In this document: positions 1 through 7,407 of the stretch, one piece after another
Layout of the letters: every line of letters starts with the position of its first letter
Position numbering within the stretch: position 1 is the first letter of the stretch
Origin: a virus
DNA length: 64,000 nt
Virus record (IMG/VR): IMGVR_UViG_3300036766_000032
Coordinates: 1-64,000 of that record
Reading direction: 5' to 3' (one strand)
Notes under the pieces: model-generated
Seen by the model: only the letters and a program-made list of their open reading frames with translations
Database searches by the model: none
What the model was told of the DNA's origin: nothing
Translations under genes and position numbers: made by a program

Positions 1-48
1 CCCCCCAAACACTCCAACTGCCGATCAACCATCGAGAAGTCCTCATGA
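1..48 (+). CDS. C-terminal end of an upstream gene (partial)
   Basis: An open frame enters from the left edge of the window and ends at TGA 46-48, which overlaps the ATG of the next gene as ATGA. This four-base coupling is the commonest gene junction in the left half of this phage, which is the main reason to believe the fragment. Only the last 15 codons are visible and nothing can be said about function. Confidence 0.4.
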   Translation, partial: PPKHSNCRSTIEKSS

Positions 49-275
49 CAACCCTGAACGAAGCATGGCTAGAGCTCGAGAACGTAGCTTTACAGAATGC
101 GACGATCCTGCGACGCTTAGAGGCGCAACGAGTCTTCTACGCGGGGGCGTCGGTTGTGCTCGGTGGACTGGTGCGCGCGGGGGAAGCCGAAGGGGGTGCA
201 GCGTTTGGTGAATTGCGCATGATGCTAGCCGAGTGCCGTGCGTTTTCCAAAGCTGTAGAAGAGGGGCGCGCTTGA
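45..275 (+). CDS. Small phage protein of unknown function
   Basis: A 76-residue protein I do not recognise. It is rich in Ala, Glu and Leu and looks largely helical, with no Cys pair, membrane segment or signal peptide. The ATG overlaps the stop of the preceding frame and a GAGAAG purine stretch lies just upstream. It opens a run of small genes on the + strand that precede the replication block. Confidence 0.6.
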   Translation: MTTLNEAWLELENVALQNATILRRLEAQRVFYAGASVVLGGLVRAGEAEGGAAFGELRMMLAECRAFSKAVEEGRA

Positions 276-304
276 CGTACTTACCGAACCCGAGGAGAAG
301 CTGA

Positions 305-532
305 GTGTATAAGTGTAGACGGTGTCACAAGAAAACGAAAACCAGAGCCGAGCTGAAGTGCACTCGGTGCGACGAGACGCTGGCAGCGGAGGCTGGCACG
401 ACTCCGACGTGGACGACCGCTCATTATGAGATGGTCCCCGACCCGAAGGGATTCTCCGGAGGCGGGGGCAGCTTTGCAGGTGGTGGCGCAAGTGGGCGTT
501 GGGAAGACAGCGGTTCGAGCGGGGGAGATTGA
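305..532 (+). CDS. Small zinc-ribbon protein with glycine-rich tail
   Basis: A 75-residue protein starting at GTG 305, nine bases after a GAGGAG ribosome site. The N-terminal 30 residues hold two CxxC pairs (CRRC and CTRC) spaced like a zinc ribbon. The C-terminal third is almost only Gly, Ser and Ala with a few Asp, and is probably disordered. Such proteins often bind nucleic acid or protein partners, but no specific role can be assigned. The following gene starts only three bases after its stop. Confidence 0.65.
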   Translation: MYKCRRCHKKTKTRAELKCTRCDETLAAEAGTTPTWTTAHYEMVPDPKGFSGGGGSFAGGGASGRWEDSGSSGGD

Positions 533-535
533 CTG

Positions 536-1093
536 ATGTATGCTTACTATACGGAGGGCGGGAAAAAATGGAAGACTACGATGACTGACTTCAGAGAAGA
601 TCCCTCGGTGCAGGACTGGCTCAATAAAGAGATGGACAAGCAGTATCCGCAAGGCTCAGTGCTGCCCGAGGGTGGATTCGTCTCGTTCGCGGTAGGCTCC
701 GAGCGGGGGGTGGTCATGATGCGATTCCCATACCCTATCCGCTGGTTGGAATTCCCTCCAGAGGGCGTGATCCATGCGGCGTACACTCTGTTGAACCACG
801 CTAGGCGAGCGGGACACTCGGACGTCCCGGAGTTGAAACATCAGTTGAAGTGGCTCCCCTCTCCGTGCGTTCCCGGACTCTACTACTTCCATCCGCACGG
901 AGCTCCGACGGACCAGACGCAACTGGCACAGGTAGTTCCGACCAAGAGTTCGGGCCTGATTGCAGGCATCCTCGGCGTTCCGGGACTGCGTTCGTTGGGG
1001 GAGTTACTCGGTAACTGGTGGGGACCACTGCCGGAGCCTGTGGGGCCACCGCCGGAGTCGTCCAGAATATTCACGCCAAGGATAGTACGATAG
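536..1093 (+). CDS. Hypothetical protein
   Basis: A 185-residue protein without a family I recognise. The first 15 residues may not be translated: an alternative ATG at 581 gives a start at MTDFRED. The centre is a mixed hydrophobic region (residues about 40-120) and the last 40 residues are Pro-rich. It is followed by a GC-rich hairpin and then the von Willebrand A gene. Confidence 0.55.
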   Translation: MYAYYTEGGKKWKTTMTDFREDPSVQDWLNKEMDKQYPQGSVLPEGGFVSFAVGSERGVVMMRFPYPIRWLEFPPEGVIHAAYTLLNHARRAGHSDVPELKHQLKWLPSPCVPGLYYFHPHGAPTDQTQLAQVVPTKSSGLIAGILGVPGLRSLGELLGNWWGPLPEPVGPPPESSRIFTPRIVR

Positions 1094-1102
1094 AACTGTG
1101 AA

Positions 1103-1129
1103 GCCCGCGCACAGTCAATCCTCGCGGGC
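1103..1129 (+). other. GC-rich hairpin upstream of the vWA gene
   Basis: GCCCGCG (1103-1109) is complementary to CGCGGGC (1123-1129) around a 13-base loop. No T run follows, so it is not a convincing terminator. It lies in the only spacer between the hypothetical gene ending at 1093 and the vWA gene, and may stabilise or regulate the downstream mRNA. Confidence 0.45.
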
Positions 1130-1147
1130 ACATAGGAGGTAGCAAAG

Positions 1148-1753
1148 ATGAGTGAACAAGACGCAGCGAAGTTAAGTGAGTACGACTTCATCGTGATGAT
1201 TGACAAGTCCGGGTCGATGAGCGAGCCAGACATGCCGGGCAAGCGGTCACGGTGGGATTACGTACAAGAGACCGCGATCGCGTTCTGTCGTGAAATCGAG
1301 AAAATCGACAGTGACGGTCTCGGGTTGGTCCTGTTCAGCGGCACGAACATCGTCAAGGAGGACGGAGTCAACACCGACAAGATCAAGGCTGTCTTCGCAG
1401 CGAACCGCCCCGGTGGCTCAACCCCACTAGCGGAAGCTCTGGAGGCCGCGTTCCAACTGGCGGGTAAGTCATCCAAGAAGGACTTCATCATCTGCTTTAC
1501 CGACGGCATCCCGGATGACGGGGCCAAAGTGGCACAGCTGATCAAGAGCCACGCGGCCAAACAGGACACCGACGACGCGTGCACGATCCTGTTCGTACAG
1601 GTAGGCTACGACGCAGGAGCTTCGAAGTATCTGAAGAGTCTGGACGACGACTTGACGGGAGCGAAGTTCGACATCGTGGATACCAAGACGATGTCCGAGG
1701 CGGAGAAGTTTTCATCGGTGGTCGACTTGATCATCACAGCCATTAACGACTGA
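1148..1753 (+). CDS. von Willebrand factor A domain protein (TerY-like)
   Basis: A 201-residue protein that is essentially one vWA domain. The metal-ion-dependent adhesion site is clear: DKSGSM near residue 19 (DxSxS), a conserved Thr in the GGSTPL segment, and the FTDGIPDD segment supplying the last Asp. The layout resembles TerY-type proteins that bind partners through a divalent metal. No signal peptide or membrane segment is present, so it should act in the cytoplasm. TAGGAGGTAG gives a strong ribosome site. It stands between a hairpin and a terminator, so it may be a separate transcription unit. The partner is unknown. Confidence 0.9.
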   Translation: MSEQDAAKLSEYDFIVMIDKSGSMSEPDMPGKRSRWDYVQETAIAFCREIEKIDSDGLGLVLFSGTNIVKEDGVNTDKIKAVFAANRPGGSTPLAEALEAAFQLAGKSSKKDFIICFTDGIPDDGAKVAQLIKSHAAKQDTDDACTILFVQVGYDAGASKYLKSLDDDLTGAKFDIVDTKTMSEAEKFSSVVDLIITAIND

Positions 1754-1764
1754 TAACCAGGAAT

Positions 1765-1790
1765 GAAGGGCGCTTCAGCGCTCTTCCTTT
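1765..1790 (+). terminator. Probable intrinsic terminator after the vWA gene
   Basis: GAAGGGCGC (1765-1773) pairs with GCGCTCTTC (1778-1786) through nine base pairs including one G-U, around a TTCA tetraloop, and is followed by CTTT. The T run is short, so termination may be partial. Confidence 0.6.
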
Positions 1791-1802
1791 ACAGGAGCAG
1801 AC

Positions 1803-1940
1803 ATGATAGACCTTATTCTTTTAGCGTTCTTTCTCGGGGTGTACTATCTGGGATTCTGGTGCGGGAACAGATTCCACACGTTGACGGCGATGAAGGACGC
1901 CGTAGTGAAGTGGGTCGGCGACTGGAACCGTAGACCGTGA
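1803..1940 (+). CDS. Small single-pass membrane protein
   Basis: A 45-residue frame beginning at ATG 1803 after AGGAGC. Residues 3-19 (DLILLAFFLGVYYLGF) form a hydrophobic membrane segment; the remainder is short and basic. Its TGA overlaps the GTG of the next gene (GTGA), which supports translation. Function is unknown; small membrane proteins among phage early genes often act on the host envelope or exclude other phages, but that is only inference. Confidence 0.6.
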   Translation: MIDLILLAFFLGVYYLGFWCGNRFHTLTAMKDAVVKWVGDWNRRP

Positions 1941-2260
1941 TCCAGTTCGAGCGCAGAACAGTAGACCGCACGGATCTGATGGTGATTAAATACTTCTTCA
2001 TTCAGACCAATCGCGGGGAGGTGAAGGCGGTGAAGCTACGGGGTCTGCATGCACGCTGGACACTGGTAGTGGACGGCGTGCCCTACGGACCGGACGATCG
2101 AGTTCCGTGTACGCAGCTCGGGATGTCTGCACGCGGAATGGACGTAGCGGTTGTAGCGCGCCCCGCTGTGACGCTCGATCCGAGATTCGCTGCTCGCATG
2201 GTGCGAGCGTATTGCGACGCGCCAATTCGGCATGCGTATAGAAATCAACTGGAGTTCTAA
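1937..2260 (+). CDS. Hypothetical protein
   Basis: A 107-residue protein starting at GTG 1937, overlapping the stop of the small membrane protein by four bases. It is basic with a beta-rich central part (residues about 35-75) and no recognisable motif. It ends immediately before the next GTG start, consistent with translational coupling. Confidence 0.6.
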   Translation: MIQFERRTVDRTDLMVIKYFFIQTNRGEVKAVKLRGLHARWTLVVDGVPYGPDDRVPCTQLGMSARGMDVAVVARPAVTLDPRFAARMVRAYCDAPIRHAYRNQLEF

Positions 2261-2929
2261 GTGATGAAGATCAAGCATGTAACGAGCCAACACCGCAATG
2301 ACTTCACAGCGCTCATGGAGTGCGAGTACTGCGGAGGCACGCAGAACCTGCCACGCGGGTACGACGATGCGCACTATCACGACAAGGTGATCCCAGCGAT
2401 GACGTGCAACCACTGCGGGAAGGACCGCTCCGGAGCAGCGCCAATGTACGGCAATGACGGGACTGCACAAGCTGCGCGCGAGCTAGAGCTGTCCGTCATG
2501 CTGACGACCATGTACGCTGACCTTCCCGAGCAGGCTCTGAAGCTGGCGATGAATCCGGCACTGTCGGAGTTGGCGCGCGTGGAGCTGCTGGAGGAACTGG
2601 TAGGAGCCGCTCTGCGCAACGGAGCCGCTCGTCTGAGCGAGGCAGGATTCGCAGCGGAGCATGCGGCGCTTGTCAAGGGGTCGGAGGAGACGTACCAGAA
2701 TATGCGCGCCATGTGCAGAGCCAGCAGCGTCCCGGAGATACTGTTCGCGGACGGCGACGATGTCCTGACGTACCGCCCAGAATCGCCTGTCCGAGAAGCG
2801 TGCTTCATGCTCCGCCTTGGCGCGCGGCACAAGCGCACGGAAGGGGACGGGATGGTCTCTGTTGCGATCCACCCGCTGACACCGCTGCACGCCGCTCTAT
2901 ATGACCTGTACAGCCGGAGAAAGCCATGA
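2261..2929 (+). CDS. Zinc-ribbon hypothetical protein
   Basis: A 222-residue protein. Residues about 21-55 hold CEYC and CNHC pairs, a probable zinc ribbon. The middle (75-150) is Ala/Leu/Glu-rich and helical; the last 60 residues are mixed alpha/beta. The start may be GTG 2261 or ATG 2264. No enzymatic signature is visible. It is coupled by ATGA to the frameshifted gene that follows. Confidence 0.65.
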   Translation: MMKIKHVTSQHRNDFTALMECEYCGGTQNLPRGYDDAHYHDKVIPAMTCNHCGKDRSGAAPMYGNDGTAQAARELELSVMLTTMYADLPEQALKLAMNPALSELARVELLEELVGAALRNGAARLSEAGFAAEHAALVKGSEETYQNMRAMCRASSVPEILFADGDDVLTYRPESPVREACFMLRLGARHKRTEGDGMVSVAIHPLTPLHAALYDLYSRRKP

Positions 2930-3125
2930 GCATCACTCACGGTCAGGAAGAATCTAAGCGCATGCTGGAAGAGATAGCGAAGCACAGGGCTGATCTGGGT
3001 CCCGCAGAAGCAGACCTCATCGAGGACGCGTCTGAGGCGCTTCTAGTGGGGCTAAACTCACGCTCATGCAACGTGAATGGCTAGGGGAGATATGGGACCG
3101 CTTGAGACTGGGGAAGGTGCGATGA
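2926..3125 (+). pseudogene. Frameshifted copy of the small gene at 3199-3399
   Basis: Starting at ATG 2926 the frame gives a 52-residue product ending at TAG 3084. Up to about residue 42 it matches the intact paralogue at 3199 (shared ESKRMLE near the N terminus). After the G run at 3048-3051 the similarity continues in the -1 frame, giving a tail with WDRLRLGKVR that ends at TGA 3125; the paralogue ends WDRLRLGVVR. Adding one G would restore an ungapped alignment, so the cause is a one-base deletion, an assembly error in a homopolymer, or a non-canonical frameshift. Confidence 0.7.
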
Positions 3126-3190
3126 CAGACGCTGGATGGGTAGCGGAGATCAGCAAGATGTACGGTCTAGGCCGGAAGATGAATTCGTAG
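3122..3190 (+). pseudogene. Truncated copy of the gene at 3396-3593
   Basis: A 22-codon frame overlapping the previous stop as ATGA. Its first 13 residues (MTDAGWVAEISKM) align with the start of the 65-residue protein at 3396 (MTNDKWIDKINGM), then similarity ends and a stop follows. Together with the frameshifted copy just upstream it shows that a two-gene unit was duplicated in tandem and the first copy decayed. Confidence 0.5.
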
Positions 3191-3198
3191 GAGACATA

Positions 3199-3399
3199 AT
3201 GGGCGTCGTGCACAGTCAAGCAGAATCTAAGCGTATGTTAGAGAAGATCATGAAGCATGGGTCGAACTTGAATGAGTGGGAGTACGACTTCGTCAACAGT
3301 GTTACCGAGGTGGTCAATGAAGGCGGTCGACTCACTCCCAAGCAGCGCGAGAAGATCGGAGAAGTCTGGGATCGACTACGCTTAGGAGTAGTGAGATGA
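3199..3399 (+). CDS. Small conserved phage protein, intact paralogue
   Basis: A 66-residue protein starting at ATG 3199 after TAGGAGA. It is charged and helical: a KRMLEKI segment, a central WEYDFVNSV segment, then LTPKQREKIGEVWDRL. Short phage proteins with an LT.KQREKL.EIWDRV ending are common near replication genes, but their role is not known to me. The neighbouring frameshifted paralogue (2926-3125) shares this layout residue for residue. Confidence 0.75.
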   Translation: MGVVHSQAESKRMLEKIMKHGSNLNEWEYDFVNSVTEVVNEGGRLTPKQREKIGEVWDRLRLGVVR

Positions 3400-3593
3400 C
3401 GAACGACAAGTGGATAGACAAGATTAATGGGATGTCCCACGTTGAGCTGGCGACGCTGTATAGGTTTGCCCCTGCGGGTCACCCGGAGTTCACGGCCGAT
3501 TCCCCGGTGTCCGCGACCTTCGAGAAGAGATTCAAGGAACTTGGTGGTATGACTCCGAGCGTATCAAAACAGGTAGGATGGGGCGAACAATGA
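3396..3593 (+). CDS. Hypothetical protein
   Basis: A 65-residue protein coupled by ATGA to the gene before it. No motif is recognised. A 13-residue N-terminal segment is repeated in the remnant at 3122-3190, so this gene belongs to the duplicated unit. Confidence 0.65.
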   Translation: MTNDKWIDKINGMSHVELATLYRFAPAGHPEFTADSPVSATFEKRFKELGGMTPSVSKQVGWGEQ

Positions 3594-4039
3594 AAAACAT
3601 AGGGGACTACGTGGATAAGGTCTTATGTGGGATCGCGAAACATGATTGGAGCCTTTTACCTCCTAAGGCGGACCACTGCAACCGGAAAGTTCGAGTGTGC
3701 CTCCGGTGCGGATCGCGGGAGTTCTTCGAGACCGACGCGTTCCATACGACTCCCGAAGGGGTGGACTGGATCCGGCTAAGACCTTCCGAGACCGTAGGGC
3801 AAGGACGAAGTTCGTGGGCGGCTCGTCAGTTGGATTCCATGGACGATGATTTGATAGATCCAGAATTCGAATTGACCCGGGCCTACATTCTCCGATGGAA
3901 TCGCCTGGTTAAAATAGAGAACGACCCGGGTCATATAAAGAAGATGATCCCCATGTGCGCGCTCGAACCCCATGAGTTCGTTCTCGGTCGCTGTCTGTGG
4001 TGCGGGAAAGACCCCCAGGCGGTAAGACGTGGGAGTTGA
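3590..4039 (+). CDS. Protein with two DUF1660-like zinc motifs
   Basis: A 149-residue protein; the start at ATG 3590 is chosen because it overlaps the preceding TGA as ATGA (an in-frame ATG lies at 3578). Two segments share the pattern C-x3-H-x-aromatic followed by CxxC: CGIAKHDW with CLRCG near the N terminus, and CALEPHEF with CLWCG at the C terminus. This resembles the short DUF1660 prophage proteins, here present twice and separated by about 85 residues. The function of such proteins is not known. Confidence 0.7.
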   Translation: MKNIGDYVDKVLCGIAKHDWSLLPPKADHCNRKVRVCLRCGSREFFETDAFHTTPEGVDWIRLRPSETVGQGRSSWAARQLDSMDDDLIDPEFELTRAYILRWNRLVKIENDPGHIKKMIPMCALEPHEFVLGRCLWCGKDPQAVRRGS

Positions 4040-4544
4040 CCGGAGGACCTTGGCGGTCCGGAGGCTGGTGGAGGTACTGTCCAGGAAGTATCAGTTCAAC
4101 CAGGACCAGGTCGAGTCTTACGTTCGAGGATTCACCGCCACTCGAACCAAAGACGCTCTGGGGGAAACATCCGTCGACGGGATTGAGGAGATCATCAGAT
4201 TTCACGGGGAGTTCGACCCCCGGGAGAAGTTATCTTCCCCAAGACCGAAAACTAAGGATGGTTTGAGAAGGGTCGTTGATGTTCCGGTCGGTTCCTCGGA
4301 CAAGGGGGTCAGGCCAGGACGCGTCGCTATCCCGAGGAGAGAATTCAGCATCTGGGTCCATGACCCCGAAGTTAAGTCTAAGTCCACGTTGATCGGGACC
4401 GTGAAGGCCAGGACGTTCAAGGAGTCGATAAGATTCCTAGCCAAGGAGGACCGCAAGTTCTCCCGGAGATTGGACTTCGAGACTCTGACCTACGAGGGGC
4501 GCGTACTGCACGACAACCCTACCGACGCCAAGAAGGATAAGTGA
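4029..4544 (+). CDS. Hypothetical basic protein
   Basis: A 171-residue protein from GTG 4029, overlapping the previous gene by 11 bases. The first 60 residues look helical, followed by a Lys/Arg/Pro-rich linker and a mixed C-terminal part. No family is recognised. It is the last gene before the first promoter-like site, so it probably ends the leftmost transcription unit. Confidence 0.55.
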   Translation: MGVDRRTLAVRRLVEVLSRKYQFNQDQVESYVRGFTATRTKDALGETSVDGIEEIIRFHGEFDPREKLSSPRPKTKDGLRRVVDVPVGSSDKGVRPGRVAIPRREFSIWVHDPEVKSKSTLIGTVKARTFKESIRFLAKEDRKFSRRLDFETLTYEGRVLHDNPTDAKKDK

Positions 4545-4592
4545 TCTGTGATCCTCGGTGTAAGTCCATGATTTTATTACCGGTTAAAGATG

Positions 4593-4632
4593 TTTACATT
4601 ACTCTTCTAATAGATGTATGATGGGGTCATCA
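4593..4632 (+). promoter_or_regulatory. Promoter-like site 1 with operator-like inverted repeat
   Basis: TTTACA (4593-4598) and TATGAT (4617-4622) are separated by 18 bases, as in a sigma70-type promoter. TGATG (4619-4623) and CATCA (4628-4632) form an inverted repeat over the -10 box. The arrangement recurs upstream of the genes at 12067, 22528, 23930 and 25268. The leading GATGTTTAC is also found at the fourth site. Confidence 0.7.
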
Positions 4633-4654
4633 AGTCAACCAGGAGAAGATTTCG

Positions 4655-5683
4655 ATGGCACACCAACTAGATATGAGTAATAACAGGACCAACATGGCAT
4701 TCGTTGGCAACCTCCCATGGCACGGGCTGGGCTTCCAGCTACGCCAAGGCGCCACGATCGAGGAGTGGACGCACGCTGCGGGCTTAGCGTGGAGCGCGGT
4801 CAAATCCACCGTGCGCTACGCTGCACAGGACGGGGACGCCACGCGGGTCCTGGACTTCCCGGACAAGGTCGTGGTGTTCCGCGACGACACGTTCAAGCCG
4901 TTGTCCGTGATGACCAAGAACTACAAGGTTCACCAGCCGAAGGATATTCTGGACATGTTCCGGGGATTGACCGAGTCGATGGGATTTGAGATGGAGACGG
5001 CGGGGTCACTATACGGCGGGCGCCGCATCTGGGCCCTGGCCAAGACCGGGAAGGACTTCAAACTTCCCGGAGGGGACGAGGTCCGCGGGTATCTTCTGGT
5101 GGCGACCAGTTACGACGGTTCACTCCGGACGATCGGGAAGTTCACTTCCATCCGAGTGGTGTGCAACAACACCCTGGGGTTCGCCATGGCCGACGGGGAG
5201 AAGAAGTCAGGTCTGACTCACATGCAAACGTTCAGCGCTAACAAGTTGAAGGATCAGCTCGGATTGGTCGATAAGAGTTGGGAACACTTCTCTGAGTTCG
5301 CGAAGGAGTCCGCCAAACTCCGTCCGACCAAGGACATGGTCGGAGAGTTCCTGGTCAAGGTGTTCGGAGACCCGAAGGCTACCGCGGACGACCAACCGAA
5401 GCGCGTGTTCAAGCAAGTGTGGGATGCCGTTACGAACTCCCCCGGAGCCGCGATGAAGTCGTCCGACGGGACAGCCTGGGGGTTGCTCAACGGTGTCACC
5501 TACTACGTCGACCACGTCATGGGTAACAAGCAGGACACGCGACTGGACTCGGCGTGGTTTGGTCGCGGGGAAGCGTACAAGTCGAAGTCGATGGTGATCA
5601 TCGACGAGTGGATGCGAGTGGACGCCAACGAACGCGAGCTGGTTCCGGCGGCTGCGGTGTCCGACATTTTTCCGAATCTATAG
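4655..5683 (+). CDS. DUF932 (TIGR03299-like) phage protein
   Basis: A 342-residue protein of the DUF932 family widespread in phages and plasmids. The typical N terminus (WHGLGFQL near residue 24) and the central VCNNTLGFA segment are present over the usual full length. The family's biochemical role is not settled; its members sit next to replication genes, as here, where it is the first gene after a strong promoter-like site and a GGAGA ribosome site. It ends just before a small membrane gene and the replication block. Confidence 0.85.
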   Translation: MAHQLDMSNNRTNMAFVGNLPWHGLGFQLRQGATIEEWTHAAGLAWSAVKSTVRYAAQDGDATRVLDFPDKVVVFRDDTFKPLSVMTKNYKVHQPKDILDMFRGLTESMGFEMETAGSLYGGRRIWALAKTGKDFKLPGGDEVRGYLLVATSYDGSLRTIGKFTSIRVVCNNTLGFAMADGEKKSGLTHMQTFSANKLKDQLGLVDKSWEHFSEFAKESAKLRPTKDMVGEFLVKVFGDPKATADDQPKRVFKQVWDAVTNSPGAAMKSSDGTAWGLLNGVTYYVDHVMGNKQDTRLDSAWFGRGEAYKSKSMVIIDEWMRVDANERELVPAAAVSDIFPNL

Positions 5684-5694
5684 AGGAGAATCCC

Positions 5695-5838
5695 TTGTTC
5701 GGTAAAGAAAAAGTTCTGCTGGATAGGAGCACGAAGCAACGCTGCCACGACTCCTGGAGGAGAGGAATACTCCAGGGATTTCTGCTCGTGATGTTCGTGG
5801 CGGGGGCCATGGTATATCTGATTAACCAACTGAGGTAG
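5695..5838 (+). CDS. Small single-pass membrane protein
   Basis: A 47-residue frame beginning at TTG 5695, chosen because GAGGAGA lies just upstream and longer in-frame starts would fall inside the DUF932 gene. The N-terminal half is basic and the C-terminal half (GFLLVMFVAGAMVYLI) is one membrane segment. Function is unknown. Confidence 0.55.
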   Translation: MFGKEKVLLDRSTKQRCHDSWRRGILQGFLLVMFVAGAMVYLINQLR

Positions 5839-5844
5839 ACTAAG

Positions 5845-6357
5845 GTGACTAGAGCGACGAAGCCCTCTCGAGGGGAAACTACGGTTAAGATTACTGACAT
5901 CAAGTTCAACAAGCCGAAGAAGAAACACGTGACGAAGTCTGGGCGTACTGAGTTACCTCCGGAGGTCCCCGTCGGAACCCTCGTTGACAGTCTCCGGAAG
6001 TTGGAGATGAAGAAGGATATTTACAAGGCCCGAATAAAGGAGGTCGAGGTCGAAATCAAGGTCATTGATGAAGAGATTGTCTCCCTCAAGGGAGTAATGT
6101 TTACCGAGTTCGCCAGGTCGGAGATCGACGGAGCGATCGGTAAGTTAGCGAGGGCCGAGGTCAAACGGGAGTTATTCCCCCAGGCGACGGACTGGGCGAG
6201 ATTCTATGAATACGTCAAGAAGAATGATGCGTTCCACCTCCTTCACAAACGGCTGTCGATTGACGCCTATCGTGAAGTCCGTGATTCTGGAGCAATAATC
6301 CCGGGACTCGTGGACTTCGTTAAGATGGACATCAAAGTCACGCCGATAAATAAATGA
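5845..6357 (+). CDS. Phage protein with coiled coil
   Basis: A 170-residue protein from GTG 5845. After a Lys-rich N-terminal 35 residues, residues about 45-85 form a heptad-like coiled coil. The C-terminal part (DWARFYEYV through GAIIPGLVDF) resembles the end of small proteins often found next to phage polymerase genes, but I cannot name a family. Its place two genes before the polymerase suggests a replication accessory role. Confidence 0.65.
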   Translation: MTRATKPSRGETTVKITDIKFNKPKKKHVTKSGRTELPPEVPVGTLVDSLRKLEMKKDIYKARIKEVEVEIKVIDEEIVSLKGVMFTEFARSEIDGAIGKLARAEVKRELFPQATDWARFYEYVKKNDAFHLLHKRLSIDAYREVRDSGAIIPGLVDFVKMDIKVTPINK

Positions 6358-6614
6358 ACTACGAAGGTCTTACCGACGAAGAACTTATCTCGGCTGGGGG
6401 CCGATCCGTCGACCCCCTCGTCCTGGAATTGGTGAAGCGACTCTCCGCCAAAACCAGAACATCGACGAGACACTTTCAGAAAATGGTAGCCGATTACCGG
6501 ATCAATTTAAAGAGCAACCGGCGGGCTCGACCGAGCTCGTCATCAACCGAGGAGAAGAAAGATGCCCAGATCACCGAAGAAGACCGTGTTGAAGACCCCA
6601 GCCAAACCGGGTAA
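6354..6614 (+). CDS. Small hypothetical protein
   Basis: An 86-residue protein linked by ATGA to the gene before it and overlapping the next gene by 53 bases. The first 50 residues look helical and basic; the last 30 are Ser/Glu/Lys-rich and probably disordered. Nothing indicates a function. The long overlap with a better-supported gene slightly lowers confidence in its 3' end. Confidence 0.5.
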   Translation: MNYEGLTDEELISAGGRSVDPLVLELVKRLSAKTRTSTRHFQKMVADYRINLKSNRRARPSSSSTEEKKDAQITEEDRVEDPSQTG

Positions 6615-7407
6615 GACGGGGACCGCGATGGCGGTGTCACAGGGAGTCCAAGACAAATTACGCGTGCGTCTCCAGCAGGACGTCGAACGCGGCGTCCATG
6701 GGGAGAATAACAATATCTCAATCAGCACCCGCGGGTTCACGTTCAAGGGAAACGATCTCGGGTCCGAGTTGGCCATTGTGGTCGTCGACCAGGCCTATCT
6801 GAACGAATGGTATGATCGCCCGTACGACCCGGAGAATCCATCCACCCCGGCGTGCTTCTCGCTATCGTACAAAGGCCCCGTGGTAGATGAGATGATCCCT
6901 CATCCGGATTCCCCGTTGCCACAGGCGGATACCTGCAAGAACTGCGGGCACAACCAGTTCGGGTCGGCCAACACCGGGAAGGGTAAATCCTGTCGGAATC
7001 GTATCCGCCTGGCGCTCATCCCGGCGGACAACCTGCCCGGGGTTGCCACCGCTGAGATGGCGTTCCACTCGTGTGGAGTTAACAGCGCGCTCTCGTTCGA
7101 GACGTACCGGAAGTCTATCCAGCGACTGGACAAGGTCCCCGTCTGTGGAGTGGTGACGCGACTGTTCATCAACACGGACTTCGAGCAACCGGTGGCGGGA
7201 TTTGAGAAGCTCGGGAACATCGACGATGAGAAAATCATCGATTCGATCATGGATAGAACCGCCGAGGCGAACGGTCCCTTGATGCAACCGTATGACAAGT
7301 CGAATTGGACCGCATCCGAAGAAACCCCTAAGAAGTCGGGTCGGACCTCCAGCCGGGGTTCTCCTCCGAAAGGTCGTACCGGTAAAGCCAGCAAGTTCTC
7401 AAAATGA
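6562..7407 (+). CDS. Zinc-binding replication-associated protein, possibly ssDNA-binding
   Basis: A 281-residue protein with GAGGAGAAG upstream. It has a basic N-terminal tail, a globular core (residues about 30-235) containing CKNCG near residue 118 followed by GKGKSCRNR, and a Lys/Arg/Ser/Gly-rich disordered tail. Phage proteins with this CxxC and GKGK.CRNR arrangement often sit directly before the polymerase and are frequently listed as single-strand binding proteins. The binding assignment is inference; the polymerase gene starts within its last codons. Confidence 0.65.
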   Translation: MPRSPKKTVLKTPAKPGKTGTAMAVSQGVQDKLRVRLQQDVERGVHGENNNISISTRGFTFKGNDLGSELAIVVVDQAYLNEWYDRPYDPENPSTPACFSLSYKGPVVDEMIPHPDSPLPQADTCKNCGHNQFGSANTGKGKSCRNRIRLALIPADNLPGVATAEMAFHSCGVNSALSFETYRKSIQRLDKVPVCGVVTRLFINTDFEQPVAGFEKLGNIDDEKIIDSIMDRTAEANGPLMQPYDKSNWTASEETPKKSGRTSSRGSPPKGRTGKASKFSK

